Assembly: GCF_001425265.1 (NCBI RefSeq)
Contig: NZ_LMEC01000023.1
Location: 62,001 to 126,000 of the forward strand
Direction: 5' to 3'
From: Massilia sp. Root418
GTDB taxonomy: Bacteria; Pseudomonadota; Gammaproteobacteria; Burkholderiales; Burkholderiaceae_D
Length of the DNA stretch: 64,000 bases
How positions within the stretch are numbered: the stretch's first letter is position 1; each line of letters starts with the position of its first letter. Position numbers and translations under genes: made by a program. Positions 50,310-59,445 of the stretch are shown one piece after another. The notes under the pieces are model-generated. The model was given only the letters and a program-made list of their open reading frames with translations. It was not told the DNA's origin and did no database searches.

Positions 50310-51608
50310 ATGGCCAGCAAAGCTACCAGCATCAAGCTCTTCACCATCTCCACGCCGCCGATGCGTGCCTTCCACCTGACCTGGATGGCGTTCTTCATCT
50401 GCTTCTTCGCCTGGTTCGCCTGCGCGCCGCTGATGCCGGTCATTAAAGGGGAGTTCGGCCTGACGATGGCGCAGATCGCCAACATCAACATCGCCGCCGT
50501 CGCCATCACCATCGTCGTGCGCCTGATCATCGGCCCGCTGTGCGACCATTTCGGCCCGCGCAAAGCCTACACCGGCCTGCTGCTGCTGGGCGCCATCCCC
50601 GTGCTGGGCGTGGCTGCGGCGCAGAGCTACGAAAGCTTTTTATTCTTCCGTCTGCTGATCGGCGCGGTGGGTGCCAGCTTCGTCATCACCCAGTACCACA
50701 CCTCGGTGATGTTCGCCCCCAACGTGGTGGGCACCGCCAACGCGGCCGCCGCAGGCTGGGGCAATGCCGGCGGCGGCGCCGCGCAAGCGCTGATGCCGCT
50801 GCTGATGGCCGCCCTGGTCATGATGGGCGTGGGCGAGAAATTCGGCTGGCGCGCCGCCCTGGTGGTGCCGGGCGTGCTGATGCTGATCATGGCCGTGGTC
50901 TACTACAAATTCACGCAGGACTGCCCGCAAGGCAATTACAGCGAACTGCGCGCAGCCGGCATCGCCATCGAAGGCGGTAAAAAAGGCGGCTGGGAAAGCT
51001 TCAAGCTGGCCGCCGCCAACTACCGCGTGTGGCTGCTGTTCGTCACCTACGGCGCCTGCTTCGGCGTGGAGATCTTCATCCACAACATCGCCGCCGTCTA
51101 CTACACCGACCACTTCAAGCTGTCGCTGGGCCAGGCCGGCATGGCCGCCGGCAGCTTCGGCCTGCTGGCGCTGTTTGCCCGCGCCCTGGGCGGCTGGATC
51201 TCGGACAAGGCCGCCCTGCGCGGCAACCTGAATAGCCGCGTCACGCTGCTGTTCATCATGATGATAGGCGAAGGCGTCGGCCTGCTGTGGTTCGCCCACG
51301 CCGACAGCGTCGCCTTCGCGGTGATCGCCATGCTGGTGTTCGGCCTGTTCACACACATGGCCTGCGGCGCCACCTACGCGCTGGTGCCCTTCGTCGACAA
51401 GCGCGCCCTGGGCGGCGTGGCCGGCATCATCGGCGCGGGCGGCAACGTCGGCGCGGTGGCGGCGGGCTTCCTCATGAAGGGCATGGGCGGCAACGTGCAG
51501 CAGACCCTGAGCATCCTCGGCATGCTGGTTGCCGCCTCGGCGGTGTGCGCCATCGCGGCGCGCTTCAGCCCCGCAGCGCAAGAAGAATCGGCCCTGGCCG
51601 CAGCTTAA
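50310..51608 (+). CDS. Nitrate/nitrite MFS transporter (NarK/NasA type)
   Basis: A 432-residue MFS protein with about 12 helices. The first segment is FHLTWMAFFICFFAWFACAPLMPVIKGEFGLT, and the nitrate signature appears as GWGNAGGGAAQALMP and later GGVAGIIGAGGNVGAV, both typical NNP-family motifs. It imports nitrate for assimilation. The ATG at 50310 follows a weak site (ACGGGAT). It is the first gene of the antitermination-controlled operon, and nirB starts 18 bases later. Confidence 0.92.
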   Translation: MASKATSIKLFTISTPPMRAFHLTWMAFFICFFAWFACAPLMPVIKGEFGLTMAQIANINIAAVAITIVVRLIIGPLCDHFGPRKAYTGLLLLGAIPVLGVAAAQSYESFLFFRLLIGAVGASFVITQYHTSVMFAPNVVGTANAAAAGWGNAGGGAAQALMPLLMAALVMMGVGEKFGWRAALVVPGVLMLIMAVVYYKFTQDCPQGNYSELRAAGIAIEGGKKGGWESFKLAAANYRVWLLFVTYGACFGVEIFIHNIAAVYYTDHFKLSLGQAGMAAGSFGLLALFARALGGWISDKAALRGNLNSRVTLLFIMMIGEGVGLLWFAHADSVAFAVIAMLVFGLFTHMACGATYALVPFVDKRALGGVAGIIGAGGNVGAVAAGFLMKGMGGNVQQTLSILGMLVAASAVCAIAARFSPAAQEESALAAA

Positions 51609-51626
51609 GAATCTAGGAGCATAGCA

Positions 51627-54158
51627 ATGAACATCATCGTCATCGGCCACGGCATGGTAGGCCACAAATTCCTCGAAAGCCTGGCCACGCACGGCGGCAA
51701 CGCCAAGTTGAACGTGACCATCCTGTGCGAAGAACCGCGCCCGGCCTACGACCGCGTCCACCTGTCCGAGTTCTTCGCCGGGAAAAGCGCCGAAGACCTG
51801 TCGCTGGTGAAGCCCGGCTTCTTCGAGCGCGACGACATGGTGCTGCGCCTGAACGCCCGCGCCACCGCCATCGACGCGGCCGCCAAGACGGTCACCACCA
51901 GCGACGGCGAAGTGCTCGGCTACGACAAGCTGGTGATCGCCACCGGCTCCTACCCCTTCGTGCCGCCGCTGCCCGGCAAGGACCGCAAGGACTGCTTCGT
52001 CTACCGCACCATCGAAGACCTGGAAGCGATGCTGGAATGCGGCCAGCGCTCCAGGACCGGCGTGGTGATCGGCGGCGGCCTGCTGGGCCTGGAATGCGCC
52101 AAGGCGCTGCGCGACATGAACCTGGACACCCACGTGGTGGAATTCTCGCCGCGCCTGATGGCGGTGCAGGTGGATGACGGCGGCGCGCGCGTGCTGCGCT
52201 CCAAGATCGAAGCGCTGGGCGTGACCGTGCACACGGCCAAGAACACCACCGCCATCGTGGACGGCGTGGACGGCACCCACCGCATGGAGTTCGCCGACGG
52301 TTCGCACCTGGACGCGGACATGATCGTGTTCTCGGCCGGCATCCGCCCGCGCGACATGCTGGCCAAGGAAAGCGGCCTGGAAGTGGGCCCGCGCGGCGGC
52401 ATCGTCATCGACAACAACTGCATGACCTCGGACCGCGACATCTACGCCATCGGCGAATGCGCGCTGTGGGGCGGCATGATCTACGGCCTGGTGGCCCCCG
52501 GCTACGAAATGGCGCGCGTGGCGGCCAAGCACCTGCTGGGCGAGGCGGCTGAGTTCAACGGCGCCGACATGAGCACCAAGCTGAAACTGATGGGCGTGGA
52601 CGTGGCTTCCATCGGCGACCCGCACGGCAAGGAAGAGGGCAGCCGCGTGTACCAGTTCATGGACGAGCGCAAGCAGATCTACAAGAAGATCGTGGTGTCG
52701 AGCTGCGGCCGCTACCTGCTGGGCGGCGTGATGGTGGGCGACGCCAGCGAATACGGCACGCTGCTGCAGATGATGCTCAACAAGATCGAGCTGCCCGAGT
52801 CGCCCGAGTTCCTGATCCTGCCGCAGTCGGACGGCAAGGCCAAGCCGGGCCTGGGCGTGGATGCGCTGCCGGACGGCGCCCAGATCTGCTCCTGCAACGA
52901 CGTCTCGAAAGGCGCCATCTGCGCTGCCGTGGGCGACGGCGCCACCAGCATCGGCGCCCTCAAGTCCTGCACCAAGGCCGGCACGGCCTGCGGCGGCTGC
53001 GTGCCGCTGGTGACCCAGGTGATGAAGGCCGAGATGAAGAAGCTCGGCATGGACGTCAACAACCACGTCTGCGAACACTTCGCCTATTCGCGCCAGGAGC
53101 TGTACCACCTGATCCGCGTCGGCCAGATCCGCACCTTCGGCGCGCTGCTGGCGCAGCACGGCAAGGGCCTGGGCTGCGACGTGTGCAAACCGCTGGCCGC
53201 CAGCATCCTGGCCTCCTGCTGGAACGACTTCGTGCTGAAGAAGGAACACGCCAGCCTGCAGGACACCAACGACTACTTCCTGGGCAATATCCAGAAGGAC
53301 GGCACCTACTCCGTGGTGCCGCGCATGCCGGGCGGCGAAGTGACGGCGGACGGCCTGATCGCGGTCGGCACGGTCGCCAAGAAATACGGCCTGTACACCA
53401 AGATCACCGGTGGCCAGCGCGTCGACCTGTTCGGCGCCCGCGTCGAGCAGCTGCCGCTGATCTGGGAAGAGCTGATCGCGGCCGGCTTCGAAACCGGCCA
53501 CGCCTACGGCAAGTCGCTGCGCACCGTGAAATCCTGTGTCGGCTCCACCTGGTGCCGCTACGGCGTGGACGACAGCGTCGGCCTGGCCATCGAACTGGAA
53601 AACCGCTACAAGGGCCTGCGCACGCCGCACAAGATCAAGTTCGGCGTGTCCGGCTGCACCCGCGAGTGCGCCGAAGCGCAGGGCAAGGACGTCGGCATCA
53701 TCGCCACCGAGAAGGGCTGGAACCTGTACGTGTGCGGCAACGGCGGCATGAAGCCGCGCCACGCCGAACTGATCGCCTCCGACCTGGACAAGGCCACCCT
53801 GGTGCAGTACATCGACCGCTTCCTGATGTTCTACACCCGCACCGCAGACCGCCTGCAGCGCACCAGCACCTGGCGCGACAACCTGGAAGGCGGCCTGGAT
53901 TACCTGAAGGACGTGGTCATCAACGACAAGCTGAACATCGCCGCCGAGCTGGAAGCGGAAATGCAAAGCGTGGTGGACACCTACGAGTGCGAGTGGAAAG
54001 TGGCCGTCACCGACCCTGAAACGCGCAAGCGCTTCCGCCACTTCGTCAACAGCGAGCAGGCCGACCCGAACGTGATCTTCATGGAAGAGCGCGGCCAGAT
54101 CCGCCCGGCCACGCTGGAAGAGCGCAAGGCCGTCGTCATCCCGATCAAAGTAGCTTGA
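51627..54158 (+). CDS. nirB: Assimilatory NADH-dependent nitrite reductase, large subunit
   Basis: An 843-residue enzyme that reduces nitrite to ammonium. The N-terminal FAD/NADH domains start MNIIVIGHGMVGHKFLESL, with VVIGGGLLGLECAKALR. A BFD-type [2Fe-2S] domain follows (QICSCNDVSKGAICAAV, TACGGCVPLVTQV). The siroheme/[4Fe-4S] domain has VKSCVGSTWCRYG and GVSGCTRECAEAQGKDVG. All modules are complete. nirD follows after 11 bases, and siroheme is supplied by cobA upstream. Confidence 0.96.
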   Translation: MNIIVIGHGMVGHKFLESLATHGGNAKLNVTILCEEPRPAYDRVHLSEFFAGKSAEDLSLVKPGFFERDDMVLRLNARATAIDAAAKTVTTSDGEVLGYDKLVIATGSYPFVPPLPGKDRKDCFVYRTIEDLEAMLECGQRSRTGVVIGGGLLGLECAKALRDMNLDTHVVEFSPRLMAVQVDDGGARVLRSKIEALGVTVHTAKNTTAIVDGVDGTHRMEFADGSHLDADMIVFSAGIRPRDMLAKESGLEVGPRGGIVIDNNCMTSDRDIYAIGECALWGGMIYGLVAPGYEMARVAAKHLLGEAAEFNGADMSTKLKLMGVDVASIGDPHGKEEGSRVYQFMDERKQIYKKIVVSSCGRYLLGGVMVGDASEYGTLLQMMLNKIELPESPEFLILPQSDGKAKPGLGVDALPDGAQICSCNDVSKGAICAAVGDGATSIGALKSCTKAGTACGGCVPLVTQVMKAEMKKLGMDVNNHVCEHFAYSRQELYHLIRVGQIRTFGALLAQHGKGLGCDVCKPLAASILASCWNDFVLKKEHASLQDTNDYFLGNIQKDGTYSVVPRMPGGEVTADGLIAVGTVAKKYGLYTKITGGQRVDLFGARVEQLPLIWEELIAAGFETGHAYGKSLRTVKSCVGSTWCRYGVDDSVGLAIELENRYKGLRTPHKIKFGVSGCTRECAEAQGKDVGIIATEKGWNLYVCGNGGMKPRHAELIASDLDKATLVQYIDRFLMFYTRTADRLQRTSTWRDNLEGGLDYLKDVVINDKLNIAAELEAEMQSVVDTYECEWKVAVTDPETRKRFRHFVNSEQADPNVIFMEERGQIRPATLEERKAVVIPIKVA

Positions 54159-54169
54159 GGAGAACCACC

Positions 54170-54517
54170 ATGCACCGCGACATCCAAAACGACCGCTGGA
54201 CCGCCATCTGCGCACTGGAAGACATCGTCCCCAACACCGGCGTGTGCGCGCTGCTGCAGGGCGAGCACGTGGCCGTGTTCCATGTGAACGACGGCGAACA
54301 GCGCGTGTTCGCCATCCACAACTACGACCCCAACTCGCAAGCCTCCGTGTTGTCGCGCGGCCTGGTCGGCAACCTGGGTGAACGCATCGTGGTCGCTTCG
54401 CCGATCTACAAGCACCATTTCGACCTGCAGACCGGCGAATGCCTGGAAGCCCCCGAGCACTCGGTGGTCACCTACCCGGCGCGCATCGACGGCGGCAAAG
54501 TCTGGGTGGGTGCGTAA
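54170..54517 (+). CDS. nirD: Nitrite reductase small subunit
   Basis: A 115-residue Rieske-fold protein lacking the [2Fe-2S] Cys/His ligands, as is normal for NirD. It contains HVAVFHVNDGEQRVFAIHNYDPNSQASVLSRG and YKHHFDLQTGECLE. It forms the active enzyme with NirB. GGAGA precedes the ATG at 54170; the stop overlaps the next start as TAATG. Confidence 0.93.
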   Translation: MHRDIQNDRWTAICALEDIVPNTGVCALLQGEHVAVFHVNDGEQRVFAIHNYDPNSQASVLSRGLVGNLGERIVVASPIYKHHFDLQTGECLEAPEHSVVTYPARIDGGKVWVGA

Positions 54518-55725
54518 TGAAACCGGCACTGGTCGTCATCGGCAACGGCATGGCGGGCATGCGCACCGTCGAGGAGCTGCACAAGCTGGCGCCGGACCTG
54601 TACGACATTACCGTGTTCGGTGCCGAGCCATACGGTAACTACAACCGCATCCTGCTCTCGCCGGTGCTGGCGGGCGAGAAGACGGTGGACGACATCATGC
54701 TGCACACCCGCGAGTGGTACGAGGCGCACAACATCACGCTGCACGCGGGCGACCCGGTGGTGCACATCGACCGCCGCAAGCGCATCGTGCGCGCGCAGTC
54801 GGGCAAGGAGGTGCGCTACGACCGCCTGCTGCTGGCGACCGGCTCCAAGCCCTTCATCATCCCGGTGCCCGGCCACCAGCTGCCCGGCGTGATCGCCTTC
54901 CGCGACATCCAGGACGTGGAAACCATGCTGGAAGCGTCGCGCAACCACACGCACGCGGTGGTGATCGGCGGCGGCCTGCTCGGCCTGGAAGCGGCCAACG
55001 GCCTGCTGCGCCAGGGCATGAAGGTGACGGTGGTGCACGTCACCGACGCGCTGATGAACCAGCAGCTCGACAAGCCGGCCGCCCAGCTGCTGCAGAAGGC
55101 GCTGGAAAACAAGGGCCTGCAGTTCATGCTCAGCGCCCAGACCGCCGAGATCGTCGGCCCGGACCGCGTGACGGCGGTGCGCTTCAAGGACGGCAGCGAA
55201 ATCCCGGCCGACCTGGTGGTGATGACGGCCGGCGTGCGCCCCAACATCGCGCTGGCCAAGGATGCAGGCCTGCACTGCGACCGCGCCATCGTGGTCGACG
55301 ACACCCTGCAAACCTACGACCCGCGCGTCTACGCCGTGGGCGAATGCGTGCAGCACCGCAGCGCCACCTTCGGCCTGGTGGCCCCGATCTGGGAGCAGGC
55401 GCGCGTGTGCGGCGCCCACCTGGCCGGCGCCGGCCACCGCCGCTACGTGCAGCAGACTTCGCCCACGCGGCTGAAAGTGACCGGCGTGGATTTGTACTCG
55501 GTGGGCGACTTCATCGGCGGCGAAGGCAGCGAAGACCTGGTGCTGCGCGACGCCAAGCGGGGCGTCTACAAGCGCCTGGTGCTCAAGAACGGCTGCGTCA
55601 CCGGCGCGGTGCTTTACGGCGACGTGCAGGACGGCCCCTGGTACTATGACCTGATCCAGAACCGCACCGACATCACCCCGATACGCCAGCACCTGCTGTT
55701 CGGCCAGGCCCTGTGCGCCGCATAA
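54517..55725 (+). CDS. FAD-dependent oxidoreductase, probable electron donor for nitrate reductase
   Basis: A 402-residue NAD(P)H-dependent FAD oxidoreductase related to the N-terminal half of NirB: PALVVIGNGMAGMRTVEELHKL for FAD binding and HAVVIGGGLLGLEAANGLLRQG for NAD binding. It has no [2Fe-2S] domain of its own. Such small subunits (NasB/NasC-like) pass electrons from NADH to the molybdenum nitrate reductase encoded next. The ATG overlaps the nirD stop, so co-translation is likely. Confidence 0.88.
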   Translation: MKPALVVIGNGMAGMRTVEELHKLAPDLYDITVFGAEPYGNYNRILLSPVLAGEKTVDDIMLHTREWYEAHNITLHAGDPVVHIDRRKRIVRAQSGKEVRYDRLLLATGSKPFIIPVPGHQLPGVIAFRDIQDVETMLEASRNHTHAVVIGGGLLGLEAANGLLRQGMKVTVVHVTDALMNQQLDKPAAQLLQKALENKGLQFMLSAQTAEIVGPDRVTAVRFKDGSEIPADLVVMTAGVRPNIALAKDAGLHCDRAIVVDDTLQTYDPRVYAVGECVQHRSATFGLVAPIWEQARVCGAHLAGAGHRRYVQQTSPTRLKVTGVDLYSVGDFIGGEGSEDLVLRDAKRGVYKRLVLKNGCVTGAVLYGDVQDGPWYYDLIQNRTDITPIRQHLLFGQALCAA

Positions 55726-55744
55726 AAAACGAGTGAGAACCATC

Positions 55745-58474
55745 GTGAACCTGTCCCAAGATAATCTGTCGGTCCAAACCACTTGCGCGTACTGCGGCGT
55801 AGGCTGCGGCGTGAAGGCCACGCCGAACGGCGACGGCACCGTTGCGGTGGCCGGCGACCAGGACCATCCGGCCAACCTGGGCAAGCTGTGCGTCAAGGGT
55901 TCGGCGCTGGGCGAGACCGTGGGACTGGAAGGGCGCCTGCTCTATCCGCAAGTGCGTGATGAACGGGGTTCGGATGCGCTGCGCCGCGTGTCCTGGGACG
56001 AGGCGCTGGACCAGGTGGCCGACAAATGGCAGGCCGTCATCGCCGAGCACGGCCCGGACGCGGTGGCGCTGTACGTCTCCGGCCAGCTGCTCACGGAAGA
56101 CTACTACCTGGCCAACAAGCTGATGAAAGGCTACGTCGGCAGCGCCAACATCGACACCAACTCGCGCCTGTGCATGTCGTCCGCCGTGGCCGGCCACAAG
56201 CGCGCCTTCGGCGAAGACCTGGTGCCGGTCTGCTACGAAGACCTGGAGCTGGCCGACATGATCGTGCTGGTGGGCTCCAATATGGCCTGGTGCCATCCCA
56301 TCCTGTTCCAGCGCATCGCGCGCGAGCGCGAGAAGCGCCCCAACCTGAAGCTGGTGGTGGTCGATCCGCGCCGCACCGCCACCTGCGAACTGGCCGACCT
56401 GCACCTGCCGGTCAAGCCCGGCACGGACGTGTGGCTGTTCAATGGCCTGCTGAGCTACCTGTCGCGCATCGGCGCGGTCGATCCGGACTATGTGGCGGCC
56501 CACACCAGCGGCTTCGAGGCCGCCCTGGCCGCCGCCGAAGTCGATTGCGCCGATCCGGCCGCCGTCGCCAAGGCCTGCAAGATCAGCCTGGGCGCGCTGA
56601 TGGAATTCTATGAATCCTTCGCCGCCACCGCCAAGGTCATCACCGCCTTCTCGATGGGCGTGAACCAGTCCTCGGCCGGCACGGACAAGGCCAACAGCAT
56701 CATCAACTGCCACCTGGTGGGCGGGCGCATCGGCAAGCCGGGCATGGGGCCGTTCTCCATCACCGGCCAGCCGAACGCCATGGGCGGGCGCGAAGTGGGC
56801 GGCCTGGCCAATATGCTGGCCGCGCATATGGACCTGGACAACGCGGCCCACCGCGACGCGGTGCAGACCTTCTGGGATGCGCCGCGCATGGCGGACAAGC
56901 CGGGCCTGAAGGCGGTGGACCTGTTCGAGGCCATCGAATCGGGCCGCGTGAAGGCGGTATGGATCATGGCCACCAATCCCGTGGTCAGCCTGCCGAACGC
57001 GGACCAGGTCAGGCGCGCGCTGGCCAAGTGCGAGCTGGTGGTGGCCTCCGACATCATCCAGGACACCGACACCAACGCCTATGCCGACGTGCTGCTGCCC
57101 GCGCTGGGCTGGGGCGAGAAGGACGGCACGGTCACCAATTCCGAACGCCGCGTGTCGCGCCAGCGCCCCTTCCTGCCGGCTCCCGGCGAGGCGCGCGGCG
57201 ACTGGTGGATCATTGCCCGCTTCGCCCAGCGCATGGGCTACGCCGGCTTCGATTTCGCCGGCGCGGATGAGGTATTCGACGAGCACGCCCGCCTGAGCGC
57301 ATGGCGCAACAGCGCCGGCGACCTGCCGCGCGTGTTCAACATCGGCGGCCTGGCCGGCATGGGCCGCAGCGCTTACGACGGCATGGCCCCGGTCCAGTGG
57401 CCGGTGCTGGAGCACGCGGGCACCGGCGGCACCGCGCGCCTGTTCGAGGACGGCCGCTATTCGCACCCGGACGGCAAGGCGCGCTTCATCGCCACCGTGC
57501 CGCGCCTGCCGGTGCACCAGGTCGACGAGGATTTCCCGCTGTCGCTGAACACCGGCCGCGTGCGCGACCAGTGGCACACCATGACGCGCACCGGCCGTTC
57601 GGCCAAGCTGGCCGACCACGTGCCCGAATCGTTCATCGACATGCATCCGCAGGACGCGCTGATCCACGGCGTGCGCGAAGGCGAGCTGGCGCGCGTGAGC
57701 AGCCAGTGGGGCTCCATGGTGGCGCGCGTGCAGCACGGCGGCGGCATCGCGCGCGGCGGCGTCTTCATTCCCATCCACTGGAGCGGCCAGACGTCGTCGG
57801 ACGCGCGCGTGGGCGGCGTGGTCAACCCGGTGGTGGACCCGGTCTCGGGCGAGCCCGAGTTCAAGCATACGCCGGTGCGCATCGAGCAGTTCCGCGTGAG
57901 CTGGCACGCCTTCATCCTGAGCCGCACGGAGCTGGACCTGGACAGCGTGGCGCACTGGACCCGCATCCAGGGCAGGGAATTCGCACGCTACGAACTGGCG
58001 GGCCGCAACAGCATCGCCGATTTCAGCGAATGGGCGCGCGAGCTGCTGGGCGTGCAGGACCCGGATGCGGACTGGCTGGAATACGCCGACCGCACCGAGG
58101 GCATGTACCGCGCGGTGCACGTGGTGGATGACCGCATCGAGCAGTGCATCTTCCTGTCGCCGCGCCTGGACCTGCCGGCGCGCAGCTGGCTGGCCGGCCT
58201 GTTCGCCGAGGAGGAACTGGCGGACGCCGACCGCGCCAGCCTGCTGATCGGCCGCCCGCTGAAGAAGGGCGTGGACGTCGGCCCCACCGTGTGCTCCTGC
58301 TTCGGCGTGGGCCGCAACACCATCTGCTCGGCCATCCGCGAGCAGGACCTGAAGTCGGTGCCGGAAGTGACGGCCTGCCTGAAAGCGGGCGGCAACTGCG
58401 GCTCCTGCGTGCCGGAGCTGAAAAAACTGCTGGCCGAAACCCGGCTGGAGATGGTGGCGGACGCTCCGGCGTAA
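55745..58474 (+). CDS. nasA: Assimilatory nitrate reductase, molybdopterin catalytic subunit
   Basis: A 909-residue Mo-bis-MGD enzyme. N-terminal [4Fe-4S] Cys are in TTCAYCGVGCGV and KLCVKGSAL. The Mo-ligand Cys is in NSRLCMSSAVAGHKRAFG. The C-terminus has a BFD-type [2Fe-2S] domain (VCSCFGVGRNTICSAI, then GGNCGSCVPELKKLL), as in NasA/NasC enzymes. It reduces nitrate to nitrite in the cytoplasm. The GTG at 55745 is preferred over a GTG four codons earlier because of a better-spaced GTGAGAA. It is the last gene before a hairpin. Confidence 0.94.
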   Translation: MNLSQDNLSVQTTCAYCGVGCGVKATPNGDGTVAVAGDQDHPANLGKLCVKGSALGETVGLEGRLLYPQVRDERGSDALRRVSWDEALDQVADKWQAVIAEHGPDAVALYVSGQLLTEDYYLANKLMKGYVGSANIDTNSRLCMSSAVAGHKRAFGEDLVPVCYEDLELADMIVLVGSNMAWCHPILFQRIAREREKRPNLKLVVVDPRRTATCELADLHLPVKPGTDVWLFNGLLSYLSRIGAVDPDYVAAHTSGFEAALAAAEVDCADPAAVAKACKISLGALMEFYESFAATAKVITAFSMGVNQSSAGTDKANSIINCHLVGGRIGKPGMGPFSITGQPNAMGGREVGGLANMLAAHMDLDNAAHRDAVQTFWDAPRMADKPGLKAVDLFEAIESGRVKAVWIMATNPVVSLPNADQVRRALAKCELVVASDIIQDTDTNAYADVLLPALGWGEKDGTVTNSERRVSRQRPFLPAPGEARGDWWIIARFAQRMGYAGFDFAGADEVFDEHARLSAWRNSAGDLPRVFNIGGLAGMGRSAYDGMAPVQWPVLEHAGTGGTARLFEDGRYSHPDGKARFIATVPRLPVHQVDEDFPLSLNTGRVRDQWHTMTRTGRSAKLADHVPESFIDMHPQDALIHGVREGELARVSSQWGSMVARVQHGGGIARGGVFIPIHWSGQTSSDARVGGVVNPVVDPVSGEPEFKHTPVRIEQFRVSWHAFILSRTELDLDSVAHWTRIQGREFARYELAGRNSIADFSEWARELLGVQDPDADWLEYADRTEGMYRAVHVVDDRIEQCIFLSPRLDLPARSWLAGLFAEEELADADRASLLIGRPLKKGVDVGPTVCSCFGVGRNTICSAIREQDLKSVPEVTACLKAGGNCGSCVPELKKLLAETRLEMVADAPA

Positions 58475-58498
58475 GCTTGGGCTTGGCCTCGGTCCGTG

Positions 58499-58521
58499 GC
58501 CGCGAAGTGTAGCTTCGCGGC
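58499..58521. terminator. Hairpin at the end of the nitrate operon
   Basis: GCCGCGAAG and CTTCGCGGC form a perfect nine-pair stem around TGTAG, 24 bases after the nasA stop. No T tract follows, so it may act in RNA stabilisation or Rho-assisted termination. Confidence 0.6.
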
Positions 58522-58610
58522 AAATGTGCTCTGCGTCATGATCGGAATTCGGGAAATGTGATAAATTGGCTTATCGCTTAAACGGAGGCCTCTTCATAGA
58601 GACTGAAGCC

Positions 58611-59366
58611 ATGCGCCGGCCCATTGTCATCGTCCCCGCCTGCACGCGGCACATCGGAACCCATCCCGACCATGCCGTGCATTCCAAGTACATCGACGCC
58701 GTTGTACAGGGGGCAGGGTGCATGCCGCTCATCCTGCCCGCGCTGGGCGAGCAGACCGATTTCGAGGCCGTGCTCTCGGCCGCCGACGGCATCATGCTCA
58801 CCGGCTCGGCCTCCAACCTGCAGGCCATCCTGTACGGCCAGGAAGTGCTCAACCTGGAACTGCCGCAGGACCACGCGCGCGACGCCACCACGCTGCCGCT
58901 GATACGCGCCGCCCTCAAGCGCGGCATACCGCTGCTGGCGATCTGCCGCGGCTTCCAGGAACTCAACGTGGCGCTGGGCGGTTCCCTGCACCAGGCAGTG
59001 CAGGAAGTGTCCGGCATGATGGACCACCGCGACCTGCCTGACGATCCCCTCGAAAAACAGTACGGCCCGGCGCACCGCGTGCATATCGCGCCGGGCGGCA
59101 AGCTCGCGCACATCCTCGATGGCGCGCGCGAGATCATGGTCAACTCCCTGCACGGCCAGGGCGTGGACCGCCTCGCACCCGGGCTGGTGGCGGAAGCTAC
59201 CGCCGACGACGGGCTGGTGGAAGCCTGCACCGTCGCCACCGCGCCAGGCTTTACGCTGGCGGTGCAGTGGCACCCTGAATGGCAGGCTGCCGCCAACCAG
59301 GATTCAATGAAGATGTTCAAAGCCTTCGGGCAGGCATGCCGTAGCTACCAGGAACGCATTCCGTAG
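58611..59366 (+). CDS. puuD: Gamma-glutamyl-gamma-aminobutyrate hydrolase family protein
   Basis: A 251-residue class I glutamine-amidotransferase-like hydrolase. The catalytic Cys is in LLAICRGFQELNVALGG and the His/Glu pair in AVQWHPEWQ. The family (PuuD) releases GABA from gamma-glutamyl-GABA in putrescine breakdown. The ATG at 58611 is preferred over a TTG 15 codons earlier. A glutamine-synthetase-like gene and an aminotransferase follow, fitting this pathway. Its TAG stop is part of a REP-like palindrome. Confidence 0.88.
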   Translation: MRRPIVIVPACTRHIGTHPDHAVHSKYIDAVVQGAGCMPLILPALGEQTDFEAVLSAADGIMLTGSASNLQAILYGQEVLNLELPQDHARDATTLPLIRAALKRGIPLLAICRGFQELNVALGGSLHQAVQEVSGMMDHRDLPDDPLEKQYGPAHRVHIAPGGKLAHILDGAREIMVNSLHGQGVDRLAPGLVAEATADDGLVEACTVATAPGFTLAVQWHPEWQAAANQDSMKMFKAFGQACRSYQERIP

Positions 59367-59394
59367 GGCGGGTTAGGCCAAGCCGTAACCCGCC
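59363..59394. repeat. REP-like palindrome, copy 2
   Basis: GTAGGGCGGGTTA and TAACCCGCC surround the centre GGCCAAGCCG. The first TAG of the element is the stop codon of the puuD-like gene, so the element reaches into the coding end. Confidence 0.75.
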
Positions 59395-59445
59395 AGCGCG
59401 GCCCGCAACCGGCCGTGTCAGATCAAGACTTTAGAAAGCGTCCCC

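Noticed and set aside
50640-54215. Minus-strand open frame of almost 1,200 codons opposite the nitrate transporter and nirB
   Set aside because: Its composition is antisense-like and it spans two well-supported genes and their gap.
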